33,276 nt of DNA from Elusimicrobia bacterium RIFCSPLOWO2_02_FULL_39_32 (GTDB lineage: Bacteria > Elusimicrobiota > Elusimicrobia > 2-02-FULL-39-32): positions 1-33,276 of the forward strand of contig MGUU01000003.1 of NCBI GenBank assembly GCA_001800135.1. Direction: 5' to 3'. Positions within the stretch are counted from its first letter, which is position 1; every line of letters starts with the position of its first letter. Both the position numbers and the translations under genes were made by a program. Below are positions 27,001-33,276 of the stretch, one piece after another. The notes beneath the pieces were generated by a model. That model was not told where the DNA came from. It saw nothing but the letters and a program-made list of their open reading frames with translations, and did not search any database.

Positions 27001-30000
27001 GAGTATAATGGCAGAGCTGTGGAATTTAGAAGGGATACCGCCTTCGACTTTATGAAGTATAGCTTTGCCGCCAACACCGACAAATTTAGTCAGGACTATT
27101 TTGTTGGCAACGCCCCGCCCCTTGGTTTTGCAACGGCGCTTGCGGGTAAAGCCGTCTTTGACCAAGCGGCGATTGATGCCTATACCGAGGCCTATAAGCT
27201 AGCTAATAGTGGAGCTGATTATAAAGATAGCCAAGAATATAAGGATATTCTTGCGGCGAACGAAAATAATGCGGCGACTGCAACTAAAATATTCCATGAG
27301 AATCATCAGCTTTTGACCTCGCTCGATTTGGCTGAGATGAAGCCGAAGTACCAAGAGGATCCCCATTACAAAAAGCTGGATGTTTCAAATAAATCGGAAT
27401 ATTTTAGGCAGAACGCAATCTTTAAAGTTGGGGATACCAGCCGCTATGCGGTGCTGGGTTACAGTCTATTGATGCAGATTAAGAAAGTGGATGCGCCCAT
27501 CAATGTAAATGGTTCGGTGGAGAAAAAAGATCTGATCGCTAAAGAGACCGTCAACCGGGGATTCCGCGATCCCGCCCGTGAAGCTTTAAGTTGGAGAATC
27601 AACAAACTATCCATCTCTTTCAAAGGGCCCGCTGGCGAAACGCTTGTGGGGATTGATGGGTTTAAGAATTTTATTCTTAAGTTTCAAGAAGCTGAGAACG
27701 TAGAAGCATCTAAACGAATTGATGTCACAAAGGATCTTTTTTATGATCGGGTTGAAGAAAAGTTCACAGATAATCCTCAGAGCGGCGAAGGGGATAAGGT
27801 AAGAGCAAATATCCGTGTCAACAATGATTTTCTGCAATACTTTGTAACTACCAAGAAATTTTTAAATCCCATCACCATGAAGTTGACCGATTCTCCCTAC
27901 AGGCATCCGTCGAGCGGCAAAAGAGATGATTGGGGAGAGGATTCAAGCTCCTATCAAACGGAGGAAGATACTGACAGCAATGGAGTTAAGGAGAAGTTTG
28001 ACAATCTGGTCAATCTGCGGCTTGTTGAAATGGAAATTTTTAGCCGCAACTACAACTCTGAAGATGGGTTTGGCGCAGCCACCAATGCTCCCTTCCGCGC
28101 TCCATCAGCGGCGAACCTCAACCGGATTTATCAGGATGCGACTCATATTTATGAAAAGATTATCGGCTCCTATAGCGGCGCAAAATATTATTTTAACTCT
28201 ACCACCAAGACATTTACCACGAAACCATATAGAACCTCCGCTGGCGTGGACACTGACAATGCAACCGAAGGAACGACTAACAATATCGCCAATGATGGGC
28301 CCTTTAAGTTGGTGGAAGTGCCAGATAAAAAACCTACCGCCAATGCGGATGTCCTTTGGTTCTACAATTCTAAAAAAGAGGATTACACTCAGTCCCCATT
28401 CAGATTTACTGAAGATTATACCTTCGAACAAGATCTGTATGACAATTCTACTCCGCCGACAAAATTATATAGCGCAGGGCAAACCGTTCACGCAGGGGAT
28501 GATACGATGTTGAGTTCCTTTGTTAAGAATGGAAGAACGGTCTTTAACACCCCTAACGAAGGGGTCGCAAACTTTAATCCTGTCACGGGCGAAATTACTG
28601 TGCGGGGATTTAGAGGCAATGGAAATGCGGGGGAAGGGAATTCCAGCGCTCAGGAGTGGAGCCAGCTCTTTCACAATCCAAAAGATATCATAGATTCTTC
28701 TCAAACGGATCCAGCGAAAAGATTTCAGCAAACCGACTATAAATTTACCTATCTGAATGAAAAAGGAAAATACGCTTATACCGATAAACAGATGCGCATC
28801 AGGCTGGATAAAACGGAAGGCGACCCGCCCGTTACTACAACTACTTTTGAGTTTAAGGATCTCAGTGACTTCACAAAACAGGATGGCAGTGCGGATCTTT
28901 ATACGGATAAAGAGGGCAATATTTGGAGGAAGGCTGGCAATGAGTTCTCTTTTGTCAGCGATAAAGAGGGTGGAACCGGCGGTAAATATACTGGGGCCAA
29001 GTGGGAGATGAACGAGAGTCTGGAAGCCTATGAGCATATCGAAAATATCAAGAATGTGGAGAACAAGGCTTTAGACGCCAAAACTTTAGGAGCGATCAAA
29101 GATAATACTCAAGTGGTGAGCGCAAGCAAGCTCCACAGGATCGGCCTCGGGGATAATGTGGGCGTCATTACCCGTTTTGACACCAATAAATTTATGGAAA
29201 ACGGAAACTGGAAAACAAGTTTTGGCATGTTCTCCAAAGATATGGCGCAGGCCGATTCGTTATTTAGAGTCTTCACTGGTTTTAAGAAAAATGAGCAGGG
29301 GAATATGGAGAGGGTGATCATGGTGACCGCCGGCTCCTCGGATGATCCGATTAAGGCGACCATCAAATGGAACCGTGAGGGCAACTCTTTCTCCTATGAA
29401 CAGGATAAGGATAATAAATTTATACAAGAGTGGAATCCTGCCGGCGCTCCGGCGAACACATTGGTTTTAAAAGACAAAGTGACCGGCAACGAGGTGGCGC
29501 GCTTTACGTTTGAGTTGGGCGGGCCGCGGGGCAAGCTGGTCACAATTAAGAAAAACGGGGAGATTTTTGCCCGAATTGCTGGTAACGGCGACTTTATTTC
29601 CAAGGATGGGAACTTGTATACAGAAGAAAAATCCGGCTTTAAGCGTGGCGATTCAAGCGCCAGCGTCTCTTCGCTTTTTGGCGTGGTAGATTTTTCAAAA
29701 TTCTTCAGTCCTGTATTCGATATCGGGGCAGAAAAAGCAAGGTCGTTTGTCAGCTCTCTATTCAAAGCGCTTTCTCCTAAGAAACTTTTCCAGGAGCTCG
29801 AAACAAAGTTTGAAGTGATGCCTGTGGGGGAGATGAAGGTAGTCACGCCTCCTGCCGCTCTGCAGGGGCCCGAAGCGCTTTTAGCCTACCTAGCCAACAC
29901 TCCCGCTTTAGAAGGGATAGACTTAAGCAATGTAAAACTCACTCAGCTCGCTGACGGGAAGGTAGATATCTCTATTAAGGAAGGCAATACCACAGCCAAA

Positions 30001-33000
30001 GGAACGATTTCCAAACCTAAAGAGGAAACAGCTGCGGATGGATCGAGAAAGCTGACATGGAGCCTCAATGTGGAGCGGGGAGAAGAAAAGGTCTCCGGCT
30101 TTGGTTCAAGTTCTTATCAGGAGATGTACACTACCTATGAGTATGACAGCAAAGGATTTTTGATTGGAGCAAAAGGGAAAGGGTGGTATAAAAATGATGA
30201 CGGCTTTGGCAATATCACCACAGGAAACATCACACAAACCTATGTGATCATCAAAAACCAGGCGAAGATTAAAACTTCCGAATCCACAAGCTACTCTGTG
30301 AATGTGGATGGGAGCCAGAGCTGGCAGGATGGCTCAACCCGGTTTGGAGCGCGCACTCAGGCAAGCGTGGTCACTTATGATTATAACGCCAACGGCCTTC
30401 TTCAAGGAACCGGCGCTACTGCATCGAAGGGAACTTCTGTTACTGATGATGGTTTCGGCAACTGGACCAAAACAGATATTTTTCAAACCTATACACTCGT
30501 CAACAATCAAGCAAAACTTAAATCGTCCCGCTCTGTTTCCGATACTTCAAATCTGGATCTTTCCACTTCCCATCAGGATTTGACGGTTACCTATAGCTAC
30601 TATGGAGAAAGAGATGAGGATGGGAGGGTGAAGTTCCCTGCGAGTGAGGAGCTCGACCACCGTGTTGGGCAGATGGCGGATGCCCACGGAGTTGGATCTA
30701 CAAGCTCCAATGACGGTTTCGGAAATACGAGCGAAGGGGAGCTGATTCAAGGCTACTCCATTATCCGCGGCCAGGCGAAACTTTTGACCTCTACCACGAA
30801 GAGCCGCTCCACAAATGCGGATGGCTCAAGAAGCTGGCAAGATGGCTCTGTGCAAAATGAGATCCAAACTCGCGCGATGACTGTCACTTATCGCTATGAT
30901 GAGAACGGCCACTTAAGAGATGACGGCGCTGTGATCGAGGAGGGGAACGAAGGGATTTCCGTTAGCAACGATGGCTTTGACAACTGGACCACGAGCATCA
31001 TCAAGCAGGAGTTTTCGATCCTCAACGGTCAGGCGAAGATGAAGGATTCGATCACACGCTCTTTCACAAGAAATGTGGATGGATCTTGGAGCGTGATGGG
31101 CTGGGGCTGGGAAGATTTTGCAAGCCTTGGAATCAACACCGGCAATTATGGAACCAAGGCGGGCTGGCAGGGCGGCAATGCGATGCGGCTCTCCTATTAT
31201 TATTATGGCCAGGACAGGGAAGATTCTGAAACGAGAAACTATAAATCCAGAGTGGATCGAAACGCCAAGCGCTATAAAGGAACTACCGCCTACGCGGAAG
31301 GGAGCGGAAGTTCGATTTCGAACGACGGCTTTGGAAATAAGAGTTTCGCGGATATCCGGCAGGTTTTTGAGATATATAAGGGGCAAGCCAAAATATTGAC
31401 CAACGAAACCAAAAGCCGCTCAGAAAATATTGATGGATCAAAGAGCTGGCAAGATAGGAGCGTTCGAAATGGGGTCACGACTGTCAGTAATATAGTCACC
31501 TACATTTATAATGCCAACGGCGTTTTAATTGGAGATGGAGCTAGCGCTAACACAGGAATTCTGATGAGTGATGATGGCACCGGCAACTGGACTAAGAGCA
31601 CCATTAGCCAAAAATATGTTTTGGTGAACGGCCAGGCGAAAGTGAAGAGCTCACGCAACATCGCAGAAAGCGCCACAGTGGGAACGAAAAATGCCGATGA
31701 GTCCACCTCCTATCAAGATACCACCGTTGTTTACAGCTACTATGGAGAAAAAGATGCGAATGGGAATGTGATCGCTGATTTGAGGACGACTTCGGACCAT
31801 CTCCTTGGGCAGACGGCAAAAGTGGAAGGGAAGGGCACCACCCGCTCCAATGACGGTTTCGACAACTGGACCGCGGGCACGCTGGAACAGAAATTTGAGA
31901 TCATCCGCGGCCAGGCAAAAATTACGATGAGCCGAACAAAGAGCTGGTCGAGCGGCTCCGCGGGGGCTGGCGCGTGGGAATATCAAAATGGAAGTTGGAC
32001 ATTCAATGCGGAAGCGAGTGGGGGCAGCTATCAAAATCCAGTTGCCAATAGCGACGGCTCTTGGAACAAACAGGATGTGACGGTTTACTTCGCCTACGAC
32101 GCGAACGGGAGTATCGTGCTTGAGGGGGGGCTCTTTGGAGGCAAAGAGATCAAAGATAATGAAGGGCAGGTGATCAATCGGTTGACGACAGGAGAGGGCG
32201 TTACTCGCTCTGACGACGGTTTTGGAAATATTAGCGCGGGGACCATCCTTCAGAATTATCGAATCGTCAAAGGGCAGGCGAAACTTGCGAGCACCAAGAA
32301 CATTGTTGAGGCGGCAAAGATCAAGCTCGACCCCAGTGGACGTGTGGTTCGGGATGCGGATGGGGAAGCGGTTTTAGAAGATGCGCGGGGCAATATTGAC
32401 GGCTCCACTAGTTTTCAAGAGATGTGGACGAAATATGATTATGAGGAGTCCACAGGAAAACAGACAGGACAGAGCGGCAAAGGAACCTCTCTTTCGAACG
32501 ATGGTTTTGGCAACTATACCGCAGGGACGATCGAACAGGAATATTCTTTGGAAGGGAGAGAAAATCAGGGGCAAAGCTGGAAAATTTTAAAAACGACGAA
32601 CCGAAGCTGGAGCTCGACCGCGAGTGGAGCTGGAGCCTATGAAGTGTTGAATGGTTCGACTTGGAGATTTACAGCAAGCTCGGACGGTGGAAGTTATGAT
32701 GATCCTGCCGCCGCAAGCGATGGAACCTGGTCCAAACAGAAGATGGAGACCCTCTATCGTTATATTTCTAATGGAAAACAGAAGGGGCAGTTTGGAGTGG
32801 GGAGCTCACTTTCGAATGACGGCTTTGAAAACTATACAAGAGGGGCGGTTCTGCAGGAGTTTGGACTAAAGGGGAGCGCATCTGGAGGAAAACAGTTTAA
32901 AGCTCTCAATTCAAAGAGCCTCAGTTGGACGAGCAACTCAAGTGAAGCGAATTTGGAAATTCCTCTTGCCGTTTGGGATGCGGCAAAGAATGGAGGTTTA

Positions 33001-33276
33001 GGAAGTTACTCATTTGATAGTGTTATGACCAGCTCTATTTGGAGTTTAACCGCTCCGGCGCTTAACTCCAACAGCGACTCAAGCTGGAACAAGCAGACGA
33101 TGGAGACGGTGTATGAGTATGGTGCGAATGGGAGGCAGAGCGGGCAGTATGGGGTAGGGGATACATTCAGTGACGATGGATTTGGGAATTACACAAAGGG
33201 GAAGGTAGTGCAGAGATTTGCGCGAGAGTGGGAGGGGAAGGTATGGACTAGTTTTAAGCTGGTGAGTTCAAAGAGT
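18034..33276 (+). CDS. second giant repeat-rich exported protein, 3' end outside the window
   Basis: I read the frame line by line: 5081 codons from ATG 18034 to the window edge without a stop, so the protein is longer still. N-terminus: basic stretch, then a hydrophobic segment ending TTQIAFA-Q (cleavage after about residue 65), similar to the signal of the first giant protein (FTT…FAQ). Residues 310-502 hold 30-residue repeats with a Y-D…L…D-x-x-G-N pattern, a relaxed relative of RHS/YD repeats. Motifs such as YDSVGRLKG recur further on. A helical region lies near 1600-1770 and a Pro/Ala/Glu-rich linker at about 1779-1925. A unit with DDGF and GQAK begins at 2061, and unassigned sequence fills about 2500-4000. 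From 4055 to the edge there is an array of DGFGN/GQAK units. No enzyme domain was recognised. Probably a giant cell-surface fibre or adhesin; function unproven. Codon use changes sharply near residue 769. Confidence 0.88.
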   Translation, partial: MIKIKIRRLYRKTKRNFWRAFFCPIPHTSPFSFLIFKLIPTSQFYKKTVALTTVFIYFTTQIAFAQNVMMAMPKNALPELFQNLKVKFNLYWTAGRIVFHALPGYDKLREDRDRSGYMSPERLMEREKQQLDRLETPQQLMKDRGLQMPKGQEQYNGKEKMTAEQFWQNMETMKGIQGDIARVRQQSKQDVAAGTEANYILYNDGKQVFFKDGLTTRVLNERVLDPRGNLTLRNTFQMGYNNKRLMTSYIADETDSQGNITTTRRKDITYTDDSVYYAGKDTVAKQQITSFEENRVDPLGNASTIIRKNMKYDDDSRVKHFEEDQIDTFGNKSNKTWTNANYDSNDNLMNYDENTIDSFGNKTSKHWGDAKYIMNPQWTGDSDRVHQKYLLAEYTQTVVDASGAKSVEKWGEAQYNQYNELVYHKTIRTDFLGFKTVTEFSDGQYNQYGQMTNFKQQTLDAHGNFQLMERNGITYTKLGDTLSYNEIVSDDKGKRIERTRTNIVYNDKRLQIGYFELETLPDLTQVGKTWSVAEKEGEKIKGYKEVKGKAGYFKQEALSVPSLIQTQIIKDWSAYGKNEGYNERGQLIGYREISGIYRNGIKEGERDIEVKKYVSDITYDKSGKQSGSIEDTFTLGKNENGKNIDGRLLISTARLSTEEDIEGKIIGYKERVDTKGWDGEGSLKRDLSVEKVRDSITLTSYNETVHTFSQDGDDKLDTTSYTERKDMVLDGFARLVSYKEDFFSEHGNEDSKVSREVSTIHYDLRNLMVGSYEVSKDIRGALTTTFLSNSLYNALSQSISFLRQTIQEGKSGASAVELFRSKITYNGLGDMMSYTDHSRKFDKDFKNQLSNKVDVIDWNALGYNRFGQLTGYVQGFVENGLNIEMKVTSIKYDSFGRTTEQLTTNHKTGTETRVSYTLGDGTVLSPMDLSMLLEENGLKSWDQLLKDGVDGNIYQTISLSEFMKMLESNEAKGKDLEALMNEGLLKFSVEGNLVTYARLRENIVARLSDEEKAANAENLAQIIKEKIIREIQNQTLKVQVRQLLRKVTQFAPVDVTDRTIRTGSKYYEKGINYGLMKEYTDTAFNLVLGGESVDDDTMQMLLDKAERMFADARDDPSAEKENLNIEFYLIKALSHYALKLEADGKKIDDILLFQNSVKQMDYNDLGRATGYINVQGYSLNIKSDYMMDGHKLSWDELKAFVGNDGSKIWKLLKDGTLTRVSKLAANTESSISIRSNVGYNELGSIQGYDEKSTDEKGGVLSLIVHTELTYNELEQVLTTFTKTSISRVKGGYEESYLLTSNQYNKENNQLIGAVAATPKDKRNFTRDLVWTNVDENGEGGELVESISESGSSVMSFFTAINGMTKLLAQSVYSETRLKKGDFSSSNQNMFYEYDPVTGRLLNASGITFSSSQGAYLTEDGTALVPVLSTTISRSVFSTYGSQTKLVISISDSDSRGADTSQTKQTMVTVNEYKDNGRLEDSWGRGSSISHGSFKKDMDGNLIRDEWGMPIPNDMTVGTMIQEFMVINDEALLESQGTKSTQLYYNDATGEWVPELNGNSYSTQNMQIYIYDSVGRLKGVQGGMGAETGIIARGFTQGEIALKEINKALKLGRPQDLAVLEALNMTLEELEELKDDEAEEKILTAFNSILALPEFYESVDVEALGLTDDMKSRLDRIKNLVVKGKEERGKVKNLFGSEDLKTLRIFNKALLQALYADAMKESLVAKLVSGTFTGTSEGGGRSSGLIFNKFMVIMGQAMMINSYTLSDQKEQWTKEITFTKPVPPVSAPPALVETIEPVSPPSGAEAPQSPEATPETVPQSAAVAESAGKVSDMARAITGGPVVSPLPKISEEEVAKSKAAVAPKIIPLSEEQLSQAPQPEPSLEPASEMPQEAPAPDLSAQGPMPAETTPTSPPSAPSLEPQIQKQTIRFRDDNQVVGASLIVNNNAYLIGYDSNTDSLIVYRKDQNNQWEQVGKAEVIYGDDTTSLYLVTGEGTDQTREMLAEYDARTNTLSNSSERTEMWNFSDEKTGQGVQYQEMTVSYKFNALGLMMAAHGIGFTQADDGFRNITNSLIEQKYDIIMGQAKMRVSETKSFTQNLDGTWSAMGWIINGQKNGLPVGKPMTVEYDYNKDGEMIGARGYGESVTANSDASITFSTIEQDYEILDGQAKLTHTKTTSDTSSNDTETTQVIHVYYSYDNRLRLVKRGGVYGGKKDKSGKWIRSTFGEGTTSSIQRDKNGIITNISKGKIFQTYDIFFNQAKLIESVTVNDGWLEGAETWSQKQSTLKYIYDKSGRIAGANGFERELKGDLFLKKDVTETLTYQTYEIIQGQAKVTNYKSISRARHFITLAGKNDLDIREMVINSAIIGEMLDQFRRDDFKDNPDVVYSRTESSGGNSYDSYGNLVGVTGITDSNTINAATGEPSRSVDEQIFMMFDYSFEKDGIKVLGRQSKMVGTKNISRTGEDITVLSRAQAEGLMAKIADALGLSQLEIKDQTALVNLAVALTKSNEPISQLIEKSKLSAKDFFSTVLFILDEAGATLNALQLDMFEAMFQVVGEALKTVLFRFTSLLIGGEESEMTQTVQSVFNDLKENFSTLKDPTDLTSFVLNGVYVIDTLEGAQLPEGVETKKMLWWTADGKLVIHRDVLNEWARLEREDTNEPKKFTVRGALQKMMLQENYEYSHAKAKWDEGEIASAQDLKGWSMHAETEKEKGGLGYTVPGIIGNYGAPTISAGGKTPGASSLYGTDNWSALLKALSNVKVVRMNADGTYVRDESDNLVEDPINTEIAIEGVTDTLLQGENAGIVTNVDMDRAAVKVGAFASDVDGSWKLEWSESTQKFSFVRRDAAGTVAESFLFEDQDPLISGYIVKDGVAVPTFGEELPPTWTEEQKEARKNDKDFFKSEFRVGDNVMGRYIRYGSGKNVRIMIILYREDGNLKARYNKDSSSISFDIKGPEIVKTGGGTWVYADGDDRGTPVDVDASISDPDGDMRSEYNGRAVEFRRDTAFDFMKYSFAANTDKFSQDYFVGNAPPLGFATALAGKAVFDQAAIDAYTEAYKLANSGADYKDSQEYKDILAANENNAATATKIFHENHQLLTSLDLAEMKPKYQEDPHYKKLDVSNKSEYFRQNAIFKVGDTSRYAVLGYSLLMQIKKVDAPINVNGSVEKKDLIAKETVNRGFRDPAREALSWRINKLSISFKGPAGETLVGIDGFKNFILKFQEAENVEASKRIDVTKDLFYDRVEEKFTDNPQSGEGDKVRANIRVNNDFLQYFVTTKKFLNPITMKLTDSPYRHPSSGKRDDWGEDSSSYQTEEDTDSNGVKEKFDNLVNLRLVEMEIFSRNYNSEDGFGAATNAPFRAPSAANLNRIYQDATHIYEKIIGSYSGAKYYFNSTTKTFTTKPYRTSAGVDTDNATEGTTNNIANDGPFKLVEVPDKKPTANADVLWFYNSKKEDYTQSPFRFTEDYTFEQDLYDNSTPPTKLYSAGQTVHAGDDTMLSSFVKNGRTVFNTPNEGVANFNPVTGEITVRGFRGNGNAGEGNSSAQEWSQLFHNPKDIIDSSQTDPAKRFQQTDYKFTYLNEKGKYAYTDKQMRIRLDKTEGDPPVTTTTFEFKDLSDFTKQDGSADLYTDKEGNIWRKAGNEFSFVSDKEGGTGGKYTGAKWEMNESLEAYEHIENIKNVENKALDAKTLGAIKDNTQVVSASKLHRIGLGDNVGVITRFDTNKFMENGNWKTSFGMFSKDMAQADSLFRVFTGFKKNEQGNMERVIMVTAGSSDDPIKATIKWNREGNSFSYEQDKDNKFIQEWNPAGAPANTLVLKDKVTGNEVARFTFELGGPRGKLVTIKKNGEIFARIAGNGDFISKDGNLYTEEKSGFKRGDSSASVSSLFGVVDFSKFFSPVFDIGAEKARSFVSSLFKALSPKKLFQELETKFEVMPVGEMKVVTPPAALQGPEALLAYLANTPALEGIDLSNVKLTQLADGKVDISIKEGNTTAKGTISKPKEETAADGSRKLTWSLNVERGEEKVSGFGSSSYQEMYTTYEYDSKGFLIGAKGKGWYKNDDGFGNITTGNITQTYVIIKNQAKIKTSESTSYSVNVDGSQSWQDGSTRFGARTQASVVTYDYNANGLLQGTGATASKGTSVTDDGFGNWTKTDIFQTYTLVNNQAKLKSSRSVSDTSNLDLSTSHQDLTVTYSYYGERDEDGRVKFPASEELDHRVGQMADAHGVGSTSSNDGFGNTSEGELIQGYSIIRGQAKLLTSTTKSRSTNADGSRSWQDGSVQNEIQTRAMTVTYRYDENGHLRDDGAVIEEGNEGISVSNDGFDNWTTSIIKQEFSILNGQAKMKDSITRSFTRNVDGSWSVMGWGWEDFASLGINTGNYGTKAGWQGGNAMRLSYYYYGQDREDSETRNYKSRVDRNAKRYKGTTAYAEGSGSSISNDGFGNKSFADIRQVFEIYKGQAKILTNETKSRSENIDGSKSWQDRSVRNGVTTVSNIVTYIYNANGVLIGDGASANTGILMSDDGTGNWTKSTISQKYVLVNGQAKVKSSRNIAESATVGTKNADESTSYQDTTVVYSYYGEKDANGNVIADLRTTSDHLLGQTAKVEGKGTTRSNDGFDNWTAGTLEQKFEIIRGQAKITMSRTKSWSSGSAGAGAWEYQNGSWTFNAEASGGSYQNPVANSDGSWNKQDVTVYFAYDANGSIVLEGGLFGGKEIKDNEGQVINRLTTGEGVTRSDDGFGNISAGTILQNYRIVKGQAKLASTKNIVEAAKIKLDPSGRVVRDADGEAVLEDARGNIDGSTSFQEMWTKYDYEESTGKQTGQSGKGTSLSNDGFGNYTAGTIEQEYSLEGRENQGQSWKILKTTNRSWSSTASGAGAYEVLNGSTWRFTASSDGGSYDDPAAASDGTWSKQKMETLYRYISNGKQKGQFGVGSSLSNDGFENYTRGAVLQEFGLKGSASGGKQFKALNSKSLSWTSNSSEANLEIPLAVWDAAKNGGLGSYSFDSVMTSSIWSLTAPALNSNSDSSWNKQTMETVYEYGANGRQSGQYGVGDTFSDDGFGNYTKGKVVQRFAREWEGKVWTSFKLVSSKS
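18086..18143 (+). other. orphan ribosome site and alternative start of the second giant gene
   Basis: GGAGG at 18086-18090 lies 8 nt before TTG at 18099, better placed than anything before ATG 18034. The TTG frame stops after 14 codons at 18141-18143. Removing one base from the T-run 18137-18141 would join it to the giant frame just before the signal peptide, giving a signal of ordinary length (about 44 residues). So the true start may be 18099 with a single-base error or slippage in this run. Confidence 0.35.
18961..19539 (+). repeat. 30-residue (90-bp) tandem repeats near the N-terminus of the second giant protein
   Basis: Units of exactly 30 residues start at 18961, 19051, 19270, 19360 and 19450; the unit at 19141 is enlarged to 43. 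Shared pattern: aromatic Y at position 3, often D or N at 4, L, M or V at 9-10, F or Y at 11-12, D near 18, G at 21, often N next. DNA identity is low, so the array is old. The spacing of Y-D and D-x-x-G-N resembles YD repeats, but the unit is longer. Confidence 0.75.
23368..23808 (+). repeat. Pro/Ala/Glu/Ser-rich low-complexity linker
   Basis: About 147 residues of the second giant protein rich in P, A, E, S and V with PxP and EPS motifs, followed by a beta-rich block. It divides the protein into an N-terminal part and the part holding the DGFGN/GQAK units, much as Pro-rich linkers divide the first giant protein. Confidence 0.7.
30196..33276 (+). repeat. array of DGFGN/GQAK surface repeats, cut by the window edge
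   Basis: The motif (S/D)-(N/D)-D-G-F-x-N starts at 30196, 30445, 30709, 30967, 31321, 31570 (DGTGN), 31849, 32212, 32497, 32815 and 33172. In most units it is followed by x-I-x-Q-x-(Y/F) and GQAK, then S-x-T-(K)-S and a variable beta-rich part ending YxYxxNGxLxG. Spacing is 249 to 363 nt. A related isolated unit starts at 24214, and eroded ones occur near 22580, 24490, 24730 and 24970. The array is still running at the edge. Confidence 0.85.

Noticed and set aside
28465-29037. 190-codon - strand frame, and the overlapping 195-codon + frame at 27926-28513
   Set aside because: Both are out-of-frame shadows of the giant coding frame in its GC-richer part, where stops are scarcer.
30196-33276. 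CRISPR-like or tandem DNA repeat array
   Set aside because: The repeats are conserved as protein with a period of 83-121 residues and variable DNA; there are no short identical repeats with unique spacers.
18034-33276. RHS/Tc-type polymorphic toxin
   Set aside because: The YD-like grammar is only partial and no RHS core motif or toxin tip is visible; the C-terminus is outside the window.

Overview
The window looks like a piece of an AT-rich, diderm bacterial genome. The evidence is several secreted or lipoprotein-type sequences, a periplasmic membrane-fusion (HlyD-type) adaptor, and two giant exported proteins that fill about 80% of the window. Giant ORFs of this sort are known from Omnitrophota and a few related candidate phyla. 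Assignment to Omnitrophota is my inference from gene style, not from a marker gene; no rRNA, tRNA or CRISPR array was seen.

Layout. (1) 107-11532, + strand: a 3770-codon modular exported protein. It has an N-terminal signal peptide, a ChaN/EreA-like domain, duplicated beta-domains, a UDPGP-type nucleotidyltransferase domain and two related beta-propeller-like domains. Three internal lipobox-like sequences sit between domains. A strong hairpin terminator follows. (2) 11652-15045, + strand: a receiver domain fused through one transmembrane helix to a periplasmic adaptor, followed 13 nt later by a membrane histidine kinase. (3) 15094-16080, - strand: three small single- or double-span membrane proteins behind a perfect consensus sigma-70 promoter. 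(4) 16224-16919, - strand: a PIN-domain toxin with a Phd/YefM-type antitoxin, also behind a perfect consensus promoter. (5) 16920-18033: about 1.1 kb of AT-rich intergenic DNA holding a possible small RNA, a copy of the promoter element found before the first giant gene, and an 80-bp imperfect tandem repeat. (6) 18034-33276, + strand: a second giant ORF of at least 5081 codons with no stop, running off the right edge. It starts with a signal peptide and 30-residue YD-like repeats, passes through a sharp codon-usage change near 20330, and ends in an array of about 83-121-residue repeats built around DGFGN and GQAK motifs.

How it fits together. The two giant genes share an upstream block that is 40/41 identical, with a TATA-like box at the same offset, so they are probably co-regulated surface or periplasmic proteins. 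The kinase and receiver-adaptor pair between them suggests an envelope signalling or export function, but no transporter gene is in the window. The strongest leads are the repeat-rich giant ORF with its higher-order repeat and compositional break, the multi-lipobox architecture of the first giant protein, the receiver-adaptor fusion, and the shared promoter block.
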